Assembly: GCA_037127255.1 (NCBI GenBank)
Contig: JBANSL010000009.1
Location: 38,104,975 to 38,168,974, forward strand
Reading direction: 5' to 3'
DNA from: Persicaria tinctoria
Taxonomy: Eukaryota > Streptophyta > Magnoliopsida > Caryophyllales > Polygonaceae
Length of the DNA: 64,000 bases
Positions 21,663 through 32,561 of this stretch are shown one piece after another. The notes under the pieces were generated by a model. That model was not told where the DNA came from. It was given only the letters and a program-made list of their open reading frames with translations, and did not search any database. Each line of letters begins with the position of its first letter. Position 1 is the first letter of the stretch. The translations under genes and the position numbers were made by a program.

Positions 21663-23843
21663 ATGCAAAAAACACAAGGTTCTAGCAATCTATTGCCTTT
21701 TGATCCTGAACCGGAACGCACATTCCACAAAAGAAGAGCTGAACAACAAGCTGCTAGAGTTGATACGATGGCTGACGCTATGGCCAGATTGGCAGAACTA
21801 GAGCGACAAATGGCTCAGAGAGATCAAGAAAACGCTGAACTTCGACAACAACTAGCTGATCAATAATTACAGCTCGGCCCACCACAAGGACCGACAACCT
21901 TAGGAGAGCGGATGGATCCGGCTCAGTTCCTACCACAACCAGGTGTTGTTCTTCCTGCTTTAACACCCGTGAACTTTGAGCTGAAGCCTCCACTGTTGAA
22001 TATGATAAGACAGAATATGTTCAATGGGCTTCCTACTGAGAGCCCTCATCAGCACATATCCACCATCAAAGAATTGTTGGATACAATGAGAGTTCAGGGT
22101 GTCACTCCTGAAGAGCTATTATTGCGATCATTCTCCTTCTCACTTGCAGGGAAAGCTAGACACTGGTACAACTCTATCCCTGCTGGCACAGTCACCACTT
22201 GGGAGGAACTGTCATCTGAATTTCTGAATCAGTTTTTCCCGCCAGCCAAGACTGCCGAGATGAGGCGGAAGATAAATTCTTTCGTGGTTGGAGATGGGGA
22301 GAACATCCATGAATCATGGGAGAGATTCAAGGATCTTTTGTTTGAGTGTCCTCACCATGGGATATCAAAGCTGGATCTGTTAGAGATTTTTTACAAGGCT
22401 GTCAGTGACAACACTAGAGTCCTTATTGACTCCTCATCTGGAGGAGAATTTTTGGAAATGGGAGCTGAAGATGCTTGGGCGTTCATCGAGAAGACGGCTA
22501 AGAGATGTGGGAAATACTCGCAACCCAGGGCGCTCTCTACTGTCAAAGGGGGTGCAGGGATCTATGAGGTGGATGCTGCAACTTATAAGGATGCTAGATA
22601 TGACTCATTGGCTGCGTAAATTAAACGCATAGCCTCAGTTATGGAGAAGTCCTTGTCTACCAAGGAGGTGAGTGTTGCAGGCTCTAGACCGGTTCCATGT
22701 CATTTCTGTGGATCTCAAGATCACACTATTTCGGCTTGTCAGATCTACACGTCCCAAGGTATCGGGAGTCAGGATGAGGAAGTCAACTACATGGGAAATT
22801 TGAATAGAGGCCAGGGTTACAATATGAACTTCAACAACTACAATCCCCGAGCGAGGGATCACCCCGGTTTCTCTTATGCTAACAGACAAGCTGCAGAAGG
22901 ATCACCACCTGGATTTCCTCCAAAACCCCCACCACAGAAGGACAAGATGGAGTTAATGATGGAACAACTTATGGGAACCGTTCAGAACTTAGCAGGTGAC
23001 GTACAAAATCTTAGTAGAGGTCAGAAGATGCTTGAGACTCAAGTAGCTCAGCAGGCTAATAAGACTGCTAGGCCGGCTGGTCAGTTTCCTGGGCGTACTG
23101 AAGAGAATCCCAAGGTACAGATTTCTGTTGTATCTTTGAGAAGCGGCAAGCAACTAGAAGATTTGACGCCTGTAGCACCGAAAGAGACTAAGGAAAGAGT
23201 TGAAGCTGAAATGGAAAAGGCTCCTGAACCGGTGAATGATTCGCCATATGTGCCGCCGCCTCCTTACAAGCCACCGCTTCTGTTTCCACAAAGAAAGGCT
23301 CAATCTCAATCCGATGCGCAGTTTAGAAAGTTTTTGGAGGTGTTGAAGAAGCTCTATGTCAATATTCCGTTCACCGATGTTTTGACCCAAATGCCATCCT
23401 ATATGAAGTTTCTGAAGGAGATCCTCTCTAACAAGAGGAAGCTCGATGAGTGTCAAGCGGTATTTCTTACCGAGGAGTGCAGCGCCTTGATTGAGAACAA
23501 GCTACCACCTAAGCTAGAGGACCCAGGTAGTTTTGTTGTCCCTATTTCCTTTGGTCATAGTCCTGATTTTAAAGCTTTATGTGATTTGGGAGCTAGTGCT
23601 AGTTTGCTTCCTCTCTCAATTTGCAAGAAACTCGGTCTAGGAGAGCCTAGACCGGTTAGGATGCAGTTGATCATGGCGAACAGGTCCATTGCCCACCCAG
23701 TTGGTGTTTTAGAGAATGTTCCTATTAAGGTGGGTAAGTTTTTTTATACCGGTGGACTTTGTTGTATTGGATATGGATGCCAGCACCTCCATTCCTATCA
23801 TTCTTGGAAGGCCTTTCTTGGCCACTGTAGGGGCTCTGATTGA
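21663..23843 (+). pseudogene. Element C gag-protease, two in-frame stops and a frameshift
   Basis: One frame from ATG 21663, broken only by TAA at 21864-21866 and TAA at 22617-22619. The N-terminal part is a helical Glu/Gln-rich segment. The Athila gag core contains [14 protein letters not shown], then a CCHC knuckle (CHFCGSQDHTISAC) and a Pro-rich linker. The protease starts at CDLGASASLLPLS. The frame shifts in a run of seven T near 23737-23745, in the middle of the protease. Gag from this copy would be truncated, so even its structural protein has to come from elsewhere. Confidence 0.88.
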
Positions 23844-24396
23844 TGTACGAAAAGGGACCCTCTCTTTTAAGATAGGGGATGAGAAAGTTGAATTTAACCT
23901 CCCTAAACCTTTAGAACCACCTGTTGTTGAATTTACGTGTTGCAGGATTGATGTTGCAAGTAAAGGGGGCTATGATGCCATGAAAGAAGTGGTCAATCGA
24001 GACCCTCCAGAGTTTTCTCTAACAAAAAGTGTGGTCAATGGTGCTGCAAAGGAGTTACTTGCTGATGTAGCTCGAGATTTGACAGTCTTTGTGGAGGATC
24101 CCAAATCTATTTTACAGGTATATGATGGAGTCTCTATGGGTGAAGCTAAAGGAAGACCTCCCGAAAAAGTTCAAGAAGGTGATTTGGTGCTACTTTTTCA
24201 CTCAAGGCTAAAACTGGCTCCAGGGAAGCTGATATCAAGGTGGAGCGGCCCCTTCAAGGTCAAAGGAATGCATCCCCATGGAGTTGTTAAGGTATGGAGC
24301 AAACGGACCGGCGAGTTCAAGGTGAATGGACAAAGACTAAAGGAATACTCCGCCGTAGATCCGACAAAGGAGGTTGTTTCCATTCAACCACCTTGA
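23716..24396 (+). pseudogene. Element C protease end fused in frame to the integrase C-terminus
   Basis: It resumes the protease ([20 protein letters not shown]), then passes after about SKPILQVYDG-like sequence straight into the last part of integrase (SRLKLAPGKLISRWSGPFKV, FKVNGQRLKEY). This matches the end of the pol of A in layout ([17 protein letters not shown]). The junction, near 24090-24170, keeps the frame open, so RT, RNase H and the integrase core were removed by an in-frame deletion. Confidence 0.85.
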
Positions 24397-26163
24397 CCCA
24401 AGAAATCGAAGGTAATGGAAGGTCGGCTTCAGACCTTAAACTAGCGCTTCTCGGGAGGCAACCCGAAGTATGTTTTCTTTATTTTTAGTTTTCAATTTTT
24501 TTTTTCTCTTGTTTTTTTTGAGGTTGATTTGCAAAAGTGCAAGTATGGGGTGGAGAGTGCGCTATATTGAGAATATTGTTTGTGTTTTGAGCTGAATTGA
24601 AGGTGTTTGACACCTATCTACTAACCCCCATCTTGCCGAGTTTGTTGCTTCTTTGTGTTGGTTATCTTGTCTAGGCTTGGATGCATATGGCTTTGGCTTG
24701 GCCACCTTCAAGACACCCGTTCTACACGTTGAAATTGTGAGTATTCACATCTCTTCCTTGATTGATTTACACATTGAGGACAATGTAGGAGTTAAGTATG
24801 GGGTGGGGTGTGCATGCATTTGCATTGTATATATAGTCCTTGTTGCATTGCATTTTCATTGCATTTCCACTTGCATTCTGCACTTTTATTTTTATATTCT
24901 CTGTTTTTTTTCTTTTTTTTTTCTTTTCCATATATGTAGTGTGTGTGATAAATCCCCATGTTTTTAAAGAATTCACAATGATATGTTGATGATCTAGGAA
25001 GCTCAAAGTTGCTCTTGATTTATGTGTTAAGCTCAGTTTAGATGGATGAATTGCCTAGCTTAGGAGTCATTGAACAAAATCATGCATAGTTCAGCCTCCT
25101 AAGCAACCACCCTGATGGAAGGAGCCTAAAAGGACATAACTTGAGTCCTCTTATACCATATTGAGAGTCACTCACATGATTGCTTAATCTCTTGAACTTG
25201 CATTAGAATCTGGGTTGAAGGCATTCTGTGCATATGCATGACTTTGATGTGATAGAGGCATGATATTTGTTTCTGAGCCTATTTTGCCTTCTTTTTCCTT
25301 GTCCTATACTAATCCTCTGCTTGACAGCCCATTGAGCCTTTAATTGCCTATTTTTGTAGCTCCTCAAAACATCCCTAGCCTTATTATTAAGCCTATTACC
25401 CATCCGGGAGTTAGGACCATGAGTAGTGTTGGTTTGTGGAGTGTGATGGTTGTTGAACAATTGAATATTGAGTATGGATAAGAAATGGAAGAGGTGTCTT
25501 GATATTGATGTGTACTAGTGAAAGTGAAAGAAAGGAAAAGAGGAGAGAAAGAAAAAAAAAATGGTTCTAAAGAAAAAAAAAATTGAAAGAAGAAGTTTGA
25601 AATGAAAGGGCTAGTTCATCACTAATGTGCAACAAAAGAATGCAAGTGTAGAACAATAAAGAGAGAAGAGCCAAGAGTGAGCTTCATTGTTTATGTTTTG
25701 GTGTGTCAATGTAAGATAAGAGGTGGAGTGATTTCATATGAAAATGGTGCATGAGTTTAGATGGTCTAAGTCCCGGATTTTAGCACCACAATTCCAAAAA
25801 TACTGCCTTTCCCTCTATGTCTTACCATGGCCCCATTACAACCGTATAAAGACCTCTTGATTTTAGTCATATACATGTGTGGGTGGTGGATATCTAGAAC
25901 GCTGTGCAAGTTTTTGGTTGATTAGCATCATCGTGAGACCGAGCGAAATTGATCCCTCTAAACACATTTGAGTGAGTGTGATTCACTACAGATATTCCAT
26001 GTGAGGTTTAGGGGTTGATGATTGCATTTTTCTCGATCAATGATGATGACTTAGCAAGGATGGCATGTGTTTATGTGAATTGAGAAAAAGTTTGTATTTT
26101 CAAGCATCGAGTGAGCTGAGATTGTTGAGCATGTCTTGCACTTGTGATTTTAAATACCGAATT
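24397..26163 (+). other. 3' untranslated region of C
   Basis: Long non-coding stretch, AT-rich, with purine motifs at 24541-24551 (AAGTATGGGGT) and 24793-24804 (TAAGTATGGGGT). No credible gene. Confidence 0.75.
24452..24465 (+). other. Conserved hairpin after the pol stop of C
   Basis: AGCGCTTCT then CGGG-AGGCAA-CCCG, the same 14-base core as in element A at 5201-5214 and at nearly the same distance from the stop. Confidence 0.6.
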
Positions 26164-26197
26164 TTGCTTGGGGACAAGCAAGGTTTAAGTATGGGGT
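26164..26197 (+). promoter_or_regulatory. Polypurine tract of C with adjoining hairpin
   Basis: TTGCTTG-GGGA-CAAGCAA (26164-26181) and then TAAGTATGGGGT (26186-26197), four bases before the 3' LTR. Stem and purine core are identical to those of element A; only the loop differs (GGGA here, AGGA there). Confidence 0.78.
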
Positions 26198-26201
26198 ATT
26201 T

Positions 26202-27692
26202 TGATAACACCTAGTTTTATATATTATTCATGTGCATTTAGGTTAGTTTCATGCATCATTTTAGAGTATTTTTATTGTCTTTTTGTGTGGTTTCTGTATT
26301 ATTTATGATTCGGAGATCTACACAAGTTTTGTTTGTGTTTTGTAGGTTTGGGTCGGTGATTTGGACTAAATTGCATGCATCTAATGGAAAGGGATTGAAA
26401 GAAAAGCAAAAGAGACGGGTGATAGAGCAAGTATATCAAGCGAAACACTCATAGGAGCTCAAGGTGGTGTAGCACAACTCGCGGAACAAAGGCGTTTGTG
26501 CAATTTTCAGCTTCAGCAAGCTGTCACGACTCGTGGGAGGCCTTCACGAGTCGTGACAGGTGAACTCATCTATTTAAGGGCGTCTGCAGGCTGTCACGAC
26601 CCGTGACAGACTCTTCACGAGTCGTGACAGTGCCAGATCAGCCCAACCTTTCACATTTCCCTTGTTGGTTTGGATGAATTAAAACCATTGTTATTTCCAA
26701 TTTTCTGGGGAGTTACGTTTTGTTTTGAGAAAGCTCAGGCCGAAGTGGGGACATTGGAGTTGAGCTTTTGGTGGGTTTTTGGAGACTAGGATTTTGGAGA
26801 AGAAGACTTGTTCGATTAATCAAATTCCGGTAAATTCCGTTTTCATCTCTATTGCTCTATGTTTGTCTTGGCGAATTTGATTGAATCAAGCATGTACTTT
26901 TCCATGAGTGGCTAGATCTCTTGTTCTAGGGTCAGGGTGATCCCGGCGATGCGGAAATAGACTCGTTTTTAGTATTGTTTGATTGATTTCTGATTTTGTT
27001 TGGTGATTTAATCCTATTGCGCCAGCCCTAATCGATGAGAATTGGTTAGAACTGATTTTGGGTTTGAAATCGAAAGACTAAAACCCTAAATTGGAATTTA
27101 GATGGTGAATTTAGGCCGAAAGACTATTTGATCCATTGGAACCATAGGATTAAACTCGAAGTTTAGTGGATCGAAAGTGAAATTGAACTTCTTGAGGAGT
27201 TATTGATTGTTATAGATATTCTAGATGATCGTTATATAAATTGAGACCGAAAGGCGAAATTGATGTGATTTTCATTTAGAATTCTAAGCACTTAAGGGTT
27301 CTAAATTGGTTGCTTGAAACCGAAAGGAGATCGTTAACCAATTTAGACACGTTCGCTTCGATTCCGAAAGGAGTTTTGCGATTACCTTAGACAATCTACC
27401 TTCACTTTTGAGTTAGAAATCATTCAAGCGAGAATATATTATGGTCTATTGACGATGCATCGTTGGTGAATCCCTAGCCCTAGAATATCTTCCATACATA
27501 TATTTCTCATCTCTTTTATCTGTGTTTGCTATTTTTTACACACACTTTTTCCCTCAATTTGTCCGTTACTTTTGGGCTTAGTCGAACTAGTTTGAAATTG
27601 ACAATCGATATTCCTCCGGTCCTTGTGGATACGACACTTGATTACTACAGCTGAACCCCATACACTTGTAGGTGTAGGCTTTTATCCTATCA
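26202..27692 (+). repeat. 3' LTR of C
   Basis: Same length as the 5' LTR, with four substitutions seen by eye (in GTTAGTTYCATG, GGGTYGGTGAT, GAGGAKTTATTG and CTTGTRGGTGT). TATA box at 26570-26579. Confidence 0.95.
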
Positions 27693-27697
27693 TTCAT

Positions 27698-28093
27698 CCG
27701 ATACCAAACCAACATCTAAACCATAATCCCAAACACAAAACCAAACACAAGAAAGAAGAGAAAAGCTGAGAAACTGTCGCTGGAACCCAGGCCACCGTCG
27801 CTGCAACAGAGGAACCGTCGCTGGCGGCGGCCGCAGCAGACTTGTTGCGCCCGCAGCATCCGTCGCCACCACCGTTGCCGTCGCTGCTGTTGTTTCCTTT
27901 GTTGGCATTTGTCTTTTGTTCTAGTTTTTATTTGTTTGTTTGTTTTCCTTTCTTTCACAATAGTTTCAAGTCCTTATTGTAATTGATTGTAAACATCGAG
28001 AATAGCGAGAATATTGCAAGATCGGGCCATCAATAGTTTGGAGTTCTTGATTTCGAGCCCACAGGCGAAGGATCGGGGATTTCAAACGTATCA
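27698..28093 (+). repeat. 3' LTR of D, right part
   Basis: It continues the LTR after element C and its TTCAT duplication, includes a GC-rich part, and ends GAAGGATCGGGGATTTCAAA followed by CGTATCA. Confidence 0.7.
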
Positions 28094-28390
28094 TATATGC
28101 TTCAACTTTGACAATGAAGCATGTCCAAGTCTAGCATGAACCAAATCATGACTAGAGAGGACAGTGAGCTGATTACAGCTATCCTTATGCAACTACAAAC
28201 AAGTGTCTTTACTTGACAAATTACAACCAACATGAACTAGCTGATTACCGCCATCCTTAGGAAGAAAACTACCATGATTCAAGCAACCTGACAAAGAGAA
28301 AGCAACAACTTCAATGTCTTGATTGGCATCGGTCTTGTATAAGCCAACTACACGTTTCCCAGTGAAGCACACATGACTTGACTTAAGGTC

Positions 28391-29015
28391 CTAAAATGAA
28401 CACATTCTTTTATCAAACAATGCATCCATATCACTGTCATCAACCAAATTGCCAACAGACAGAAGATTCTTATCAAAATCAGGCAAGAACAACACACTGT
28501 GTAGTACAATATCATTTCTCAAGTGAGCATCCCCCATTAGTCGAACAAATTTAGTGCTTTTATCAGGCAAGAACACACAAATAGGGTGAACAAGAGATCT
28601 CACAGAGGTTAACCAACCAAAATTACAAGTCATATGATCAGATGCACCCGTATCAATGATCCAATCACGAGTAGCAGGACTCTTATATTGATAAGTATGA
28701 GAGCTAAGGACAATGCTTGTACCTGAAAATTGTGACATCTCAGGGTCAACCAAATGTTTTCCCTTCTTCATGTATCTGATCACCTTCTTGAGCACTGCAT
28801 TCACCATCACAGGATCTGCAACATCTTGAAAGCGCTCTAAAGGACTGTCAGTTACCTCTGAATTCACAGTGTTGGCATTAGCAGACTTCTTGGTGTCCTT
28901 AGAATCATCCTTGAGCTTTTTCTCCACATACCACTCCGGATACCATATGATCTTGAAGCATTGATCAACTGGGTGCCCCTTCATGTTGCAATTGGTGCAT
29001 TTTCTATCAAATTTG
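28391..29015 (-). pseudogene. Element E zinc knuckle and protease
   Basis: Reads CTNCNMKGHPVDQC (CCHC knuckle) near 29010-28950, then a basic linker and the Copia protease motif WIIDTGASDHM, followed by the LPDFDKNLLSVGNL segment. It ends in a stop at 28391. Frameshifts separate it from gag. Confidence 0.85.
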
Positions 29016-29441
29016 TCAATTTTCCCTTTCTTAGAAGCTCCAGCCCCACCTCTGTCTGCATTTATGAACTCATGTTGCTTGCTTACCTCTATTCACAATC
29101 AGCGCATTAGATTCAATCTGATTTCATGTGACAATTTTCTGTCTCTCCACCTGCATAGCTAGATAGTATACTCGGTTTACAGATGGCAAAGGCTCCATTG
29201 ACAAGATCTGGTTTCTCACAGTTTCAAAACCATCATTTAACCCAAGCAGAAATTCCATAAGCTTGTTCTTGTTTTGCATCTCAAGCATACGCTTCAGCAT
29301 AGTGCAAGAACACTAATCCATGGCTCCATATGAGCACTGTGGAATTTCCTCTAGGATATCTATCTCATCCTAAATTCGTTTGCGTTTTCCATAATACTCA
29401 ACGACGAAAAGATTTTCCTGTGCGAAACTACTCAGTTCTCT

Positions 29442-29855
29442 CTACAATTGAAACACTAATGATCCATTTGATTGACCAAATCGCTCAGCGATTTCTTCCC
29501 ACAATTGACTAGCCGAGTTCACATACATGAATCCCTCGGAGAACGAACCAGACATGGAGTTTAAGATCCAGCATCTTACCATGTAATCAGATCGAATCCA
29601 CCCCTGGTAATCTGGAGTTCCAAGATTCGGTTGTGGCAGACTGCCATTAACGAATCTGATCTTGAACTTAGCACCGAGCGCCATTTTGACACTCCTACTC
29701 CAGCTGAGGAAATTCGTGCCATTGAAGAGATTAGACACAAGCTGCACGCCGGGATGATCCGAGTTAGACAGAGGTAATGGATCATTGTTCAATCTGGAAG
29801 TGACTTCTCCAGATTCAAAGTTCTGCAACGAAGACGATCCTCCTCCTCCGTCCAT
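29442..29855 (-). pseudogene. Element E gag, Copia type
   Basis: About 137 codons starting MDGGGG, with HPGVQLVSNLFNGTNFLSW and WNSMSGSF-like features of the copia gag family (LNSMSGSFSEGFMY here). The frame breaks at FGQSNGSL. The normal gag is two to three times longer; the rest (to about 29020) is frameshifted. Confidence 0.83.
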
Positions 29856-30010
29856 ATCTTCAGAAAATGCAAGCGAAAAACTTCCGAATCAAGAAGCTAA
29901 ACAGAAAAAAAAAACGATCGCTCAATCAAGCAAGCGATCAAGGAAAGAAATGGAAGCGAAAAAAAAAACGAAAACTCAATCTGCTGATTGTAATCAACGC
30001 TTCTACAGAA

Positions 30011-30022
30011 GCTCTGATACCA
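30011..30022 (-). other. Primer binding site of E (initiator tRNA-Met)
   Basis: TGGTATCAGAGC on the minus strand, directly abutting the LTR end. Confidence 0.88.
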
Positions 30023-30205
30023 TGAGAAACGATGAACAGTCAGAAGATATGGGAGAGCTAGAAGGTGTTATTCATGGAGGAAGGTTCTGATTACAATCCA
30101 TCATAGCACACGATGGAAGAGAATAAAAACAGATTACCAATCTGTAGCTAATGACCCCTTATTTATACCCCATTAGCCATTAACTAACTCTTCTTTATTC
30201 TAACA
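30023..30205 (-). repeat. 5' LTR of E
   Basis: 183 bp from TGTTAGAATAAAG to GTTTCTCA on the minus strand, with a TATA box GGTATAAATAAGGGG at 30169-30155. Short LTRs with TGTTA ends are usual for Copia. Confidence 0.8.
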
Positions 30206-30576
30206 TAATAACCTTGTGATGAGGGGATATTAATCTCATGTGCACCGATCTACTGTATCCTACTATACTCCACACCAAATAAGAGTTCTAGAGATTGTTA
30301 TCACACAAAATATGTCACACATTTACCTAGTGGGATGATGGTGAAAACTTCCAGTTAAGACATGCGGATTTTATAGATGTTATATGGACATAGGAATCCG
30401 TTAAGTTGGAGAAATTAAACATATGTGTGTTTGAATTACATGTTTTATGATTTATAATCTTATAATATATTATAATATAATATTATATATTGTAAGTGAT
30501 AAAATATGATAATCGGAACACACCTAAAAGGCTAAAAGGCTTTGCAAATCCAAAACAATTGCATAGATGTATTAAG
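30206..30576. other. Non-coding, nothing recognised
   Basis: AT-rich intergenic sequence with a TATAATAT-rich part near 30460-30490. Confidence 0.6.
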
Positions 30577-31908
30577 TAAAGGTGGACACAAATCCCGTAG
30601 ATTCTGGTCCCGTCTCGATCCCGTTGGAATTTAGATAAAAAAAAAAAATAGTGAATCACACCCCGTAAAAATTATGCGGGACGGAGGTTCCTCATCCCAA
30701 AAATCTTGTCATGTCCGCCCACCAAAACACAGGGGCGGCCGCAGGGGGCGCCCCTCCGGCGACGGAACTTCGTAGTATTTAAAAAAAAATTAAAAAAATA
30801 AGGTAGAAAATAAAAAAATGTGAAAAAGAAAGTGATCTGCTTTAGTTGGTAAAAAGAGGAAAGGAATATTTTTTATTCCTGCCAAATTTTCTCTATTGCA
30901 AATGTCATATTTAAATCAAATTATATATTTTTCTTTTAATTTTTTCATAATATTATTCATTATGCTACAAATATATTTAAAAAAAATTCTTCTAATGTTT
31001 ATTCTTATGAAATTTTTTACTATTAATGTCATATTTAAACCACAATTTATGAGTTTTTTGTCAAAGTTTTCAATCCTACCAATTTTTTTTCTTTAAAAAA
31101 TTTATAATTTTCTTTCAATATTTAAAAAAATTCTTAATCATGCTACACACAGATATATATATAAATTACTAAATTATTTTATGAATTTTTATAATAAAAT
31201 ATCATACTTATACCACAATTTATGGTTTTGTTTTAATATATTTTTTAAAAAAATCTTTATTATATATACTGAGGAAAAAAAAATTCTCAACCAAAAATTT
31301 CGCCCCCCCTAACGATTCATGCGGCCACCATTGCAGACACATACAAAACGGGACGCGGGACGAAGGTTGCTCATCCCGAAAATCTTGTCCCGTCCGCCCA
31401 CCACACACAGACACATGCATCTTGATTTTTTTAAATAGAGAGCAGTCATATGGGTACATACAGACACACTACACACATGCAAGATGGGACGCGGGACGGA
31501 GGTTCCTCATCTAGAAAATCTCATCTTGTACCCCACAACAAACACACACACATTGTATAAATACAGTGGGTATAAATACAATGGGTACTACTTGTGCATA
31601 TATAATGTATAAATACTGTGGGTCTATATATGTATATAAACATAAATAATGTGTGTATATATATTAGATCTATGTATTACGCCTTTGACAACCGTAAAAT
31701 TAAATATATAAAAAAATTTGGATATTTTTTAATATACTTTATTTGAGAGACAAGTCTCATTCGTCCCGATCCCGGTCCTGTAATGGACAAGATCCGTGCG
31801 GGATTCGAAAAAAAAATAGTGAATTATGTCCTTATCTCATCTCGTAAAAATTACGTTGGATAGAACACGGGATAACCCTCGTCCCGTCCTATCCCGTACC
31901 CACCCCTA
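30577..31908. mobile_element. hAT-like non-autonomous element with GGGACGGG repeats
   Basis: The ends TAAAGGTGGACAC and (reverse) TAGGGGTGGGTAC resemble hAT termini. The interior repeats words such as GCGGGACGGAGGTTCCTCAT at about 30683, 31350 and 31486. An inner insertion occupies about 30729-31337. No 8-bp target duplication was found, so the class is tentative. Confidence 0.45.
30729..31337. mobile_element. Nested hAT-like MITE
   Basis: Left end CAGGGGCGGCCGCA and right end TGCGGCCACCATTG form an imperfect inverted repeat, with an AT-rich filling of about 600 bp. It splits one unit of the surrounding repeat (CCGCCCACCA...CAGACACAT). Confidence 0.45.
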
Positions 31909-32561
31909 GGAAAAACTATTAAGGAGCATGAAGCTAAAGAAATTTGGAGTAAATCTTTGTGAAAGTCATTTACAAATCATTCAACCTGTTTGTCTCATGA
32001 ATAAACTTATAAATATGGACGGACTTTTGTATTGCATTCAATAGGGTGTAGAATGTAAATTAACAGAGGGTTAATTCAAATGATTATTATTATTATTATT
32101 ATTATATTGATAATAATTTATAATTCCAAGTTTGAATGTTTGATAGCAATGTTTGTTATTGATTTTTTGGTGAATTTAGTTTTTTTTTTTTTTAAAAAAA
32201 AAGGAAAGGTGAAATGAGAGACAAAATAATTGAGGGGTTTGTCTGATGCAGAAATGCAGTTGCCTACCCATTTTTGAAACATTCATGTACCAGCTAACTA
32301 CTAATGAGTTGTGAGACTACATTCCATTAATTCATTAAACGTGTAAGCAATATCTTTTCTTTCGATTCTTCCTTCATATGATGATTACATATGGATAAGA
32401 TTTATGGTTGGTTTCACATGATTAACTCCCAACCCCCACTTGCATTATCCATAGGCTCATGAGCTCATCTGCCCCTTCATATTTAGTCTTTAATTCAGTT
32501 CGATTTAGCTCTGTTCTTTATCTCAATAGATTAATGTATGATCATTTCATTTACAAAAAAC
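31909..32561. other. Non-coding; short ATT microsatellite
   Basis: AT-rich sequence with about nine ATT units near 32080-32106. No gene seen. Confidence 0.6.

Larger units (their letters stand above)
20050..27692 (+). mobile_element. Element C: young, internally deleted Athila-type element
   Basis: Two 1491-bp LTRs (TGATAACACC...CCTATCA) flank an internal region with primer site, gag, protease and a polypurine tract, but RT, RNase H and the integrase core are missing. The target duplication TTCAT is perfect (20045-20049 and 27693-27697). I counted four differences between the LTRs, about 0.3 percent, so it inserted recently and must have used enzymes supplied by another element. Confidence 0.95.
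17600..28093 (+). mobile_element. Element D: non-autonomous CRM-like element, interrupted by C
   Basis: LTR 17600-18477, initiator-Met primer site, a short internal region with one coiled-coil ORF and no pol, then a 3' LTR (19705-20049 plus 27698-28093) split by element C. Both LTRs end in GAAGGATCGGG...CAAACGTATC. The LTRs are strongly diverged from each other, so D is old or recombinant. Confidence 0.75.
28094..30205 (-). mobile_element. Element E: Copia element, 5' part
   Basis: Minus-strand 183-bp LTR, initiator-Met primer site, gag, zinc knuckle and protease. It stops at the end of element D, so RT and integrase are expected beyond the left end of the nest. It is the outermost and oldest layer here. 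Confidence 0.82.

Noticed and set aside
20050..27692. Active autonomous element
   Set aside because: Near-identical LTRs suggested it, but RT, RNase H and the integrase core are deleted and gag has stops.
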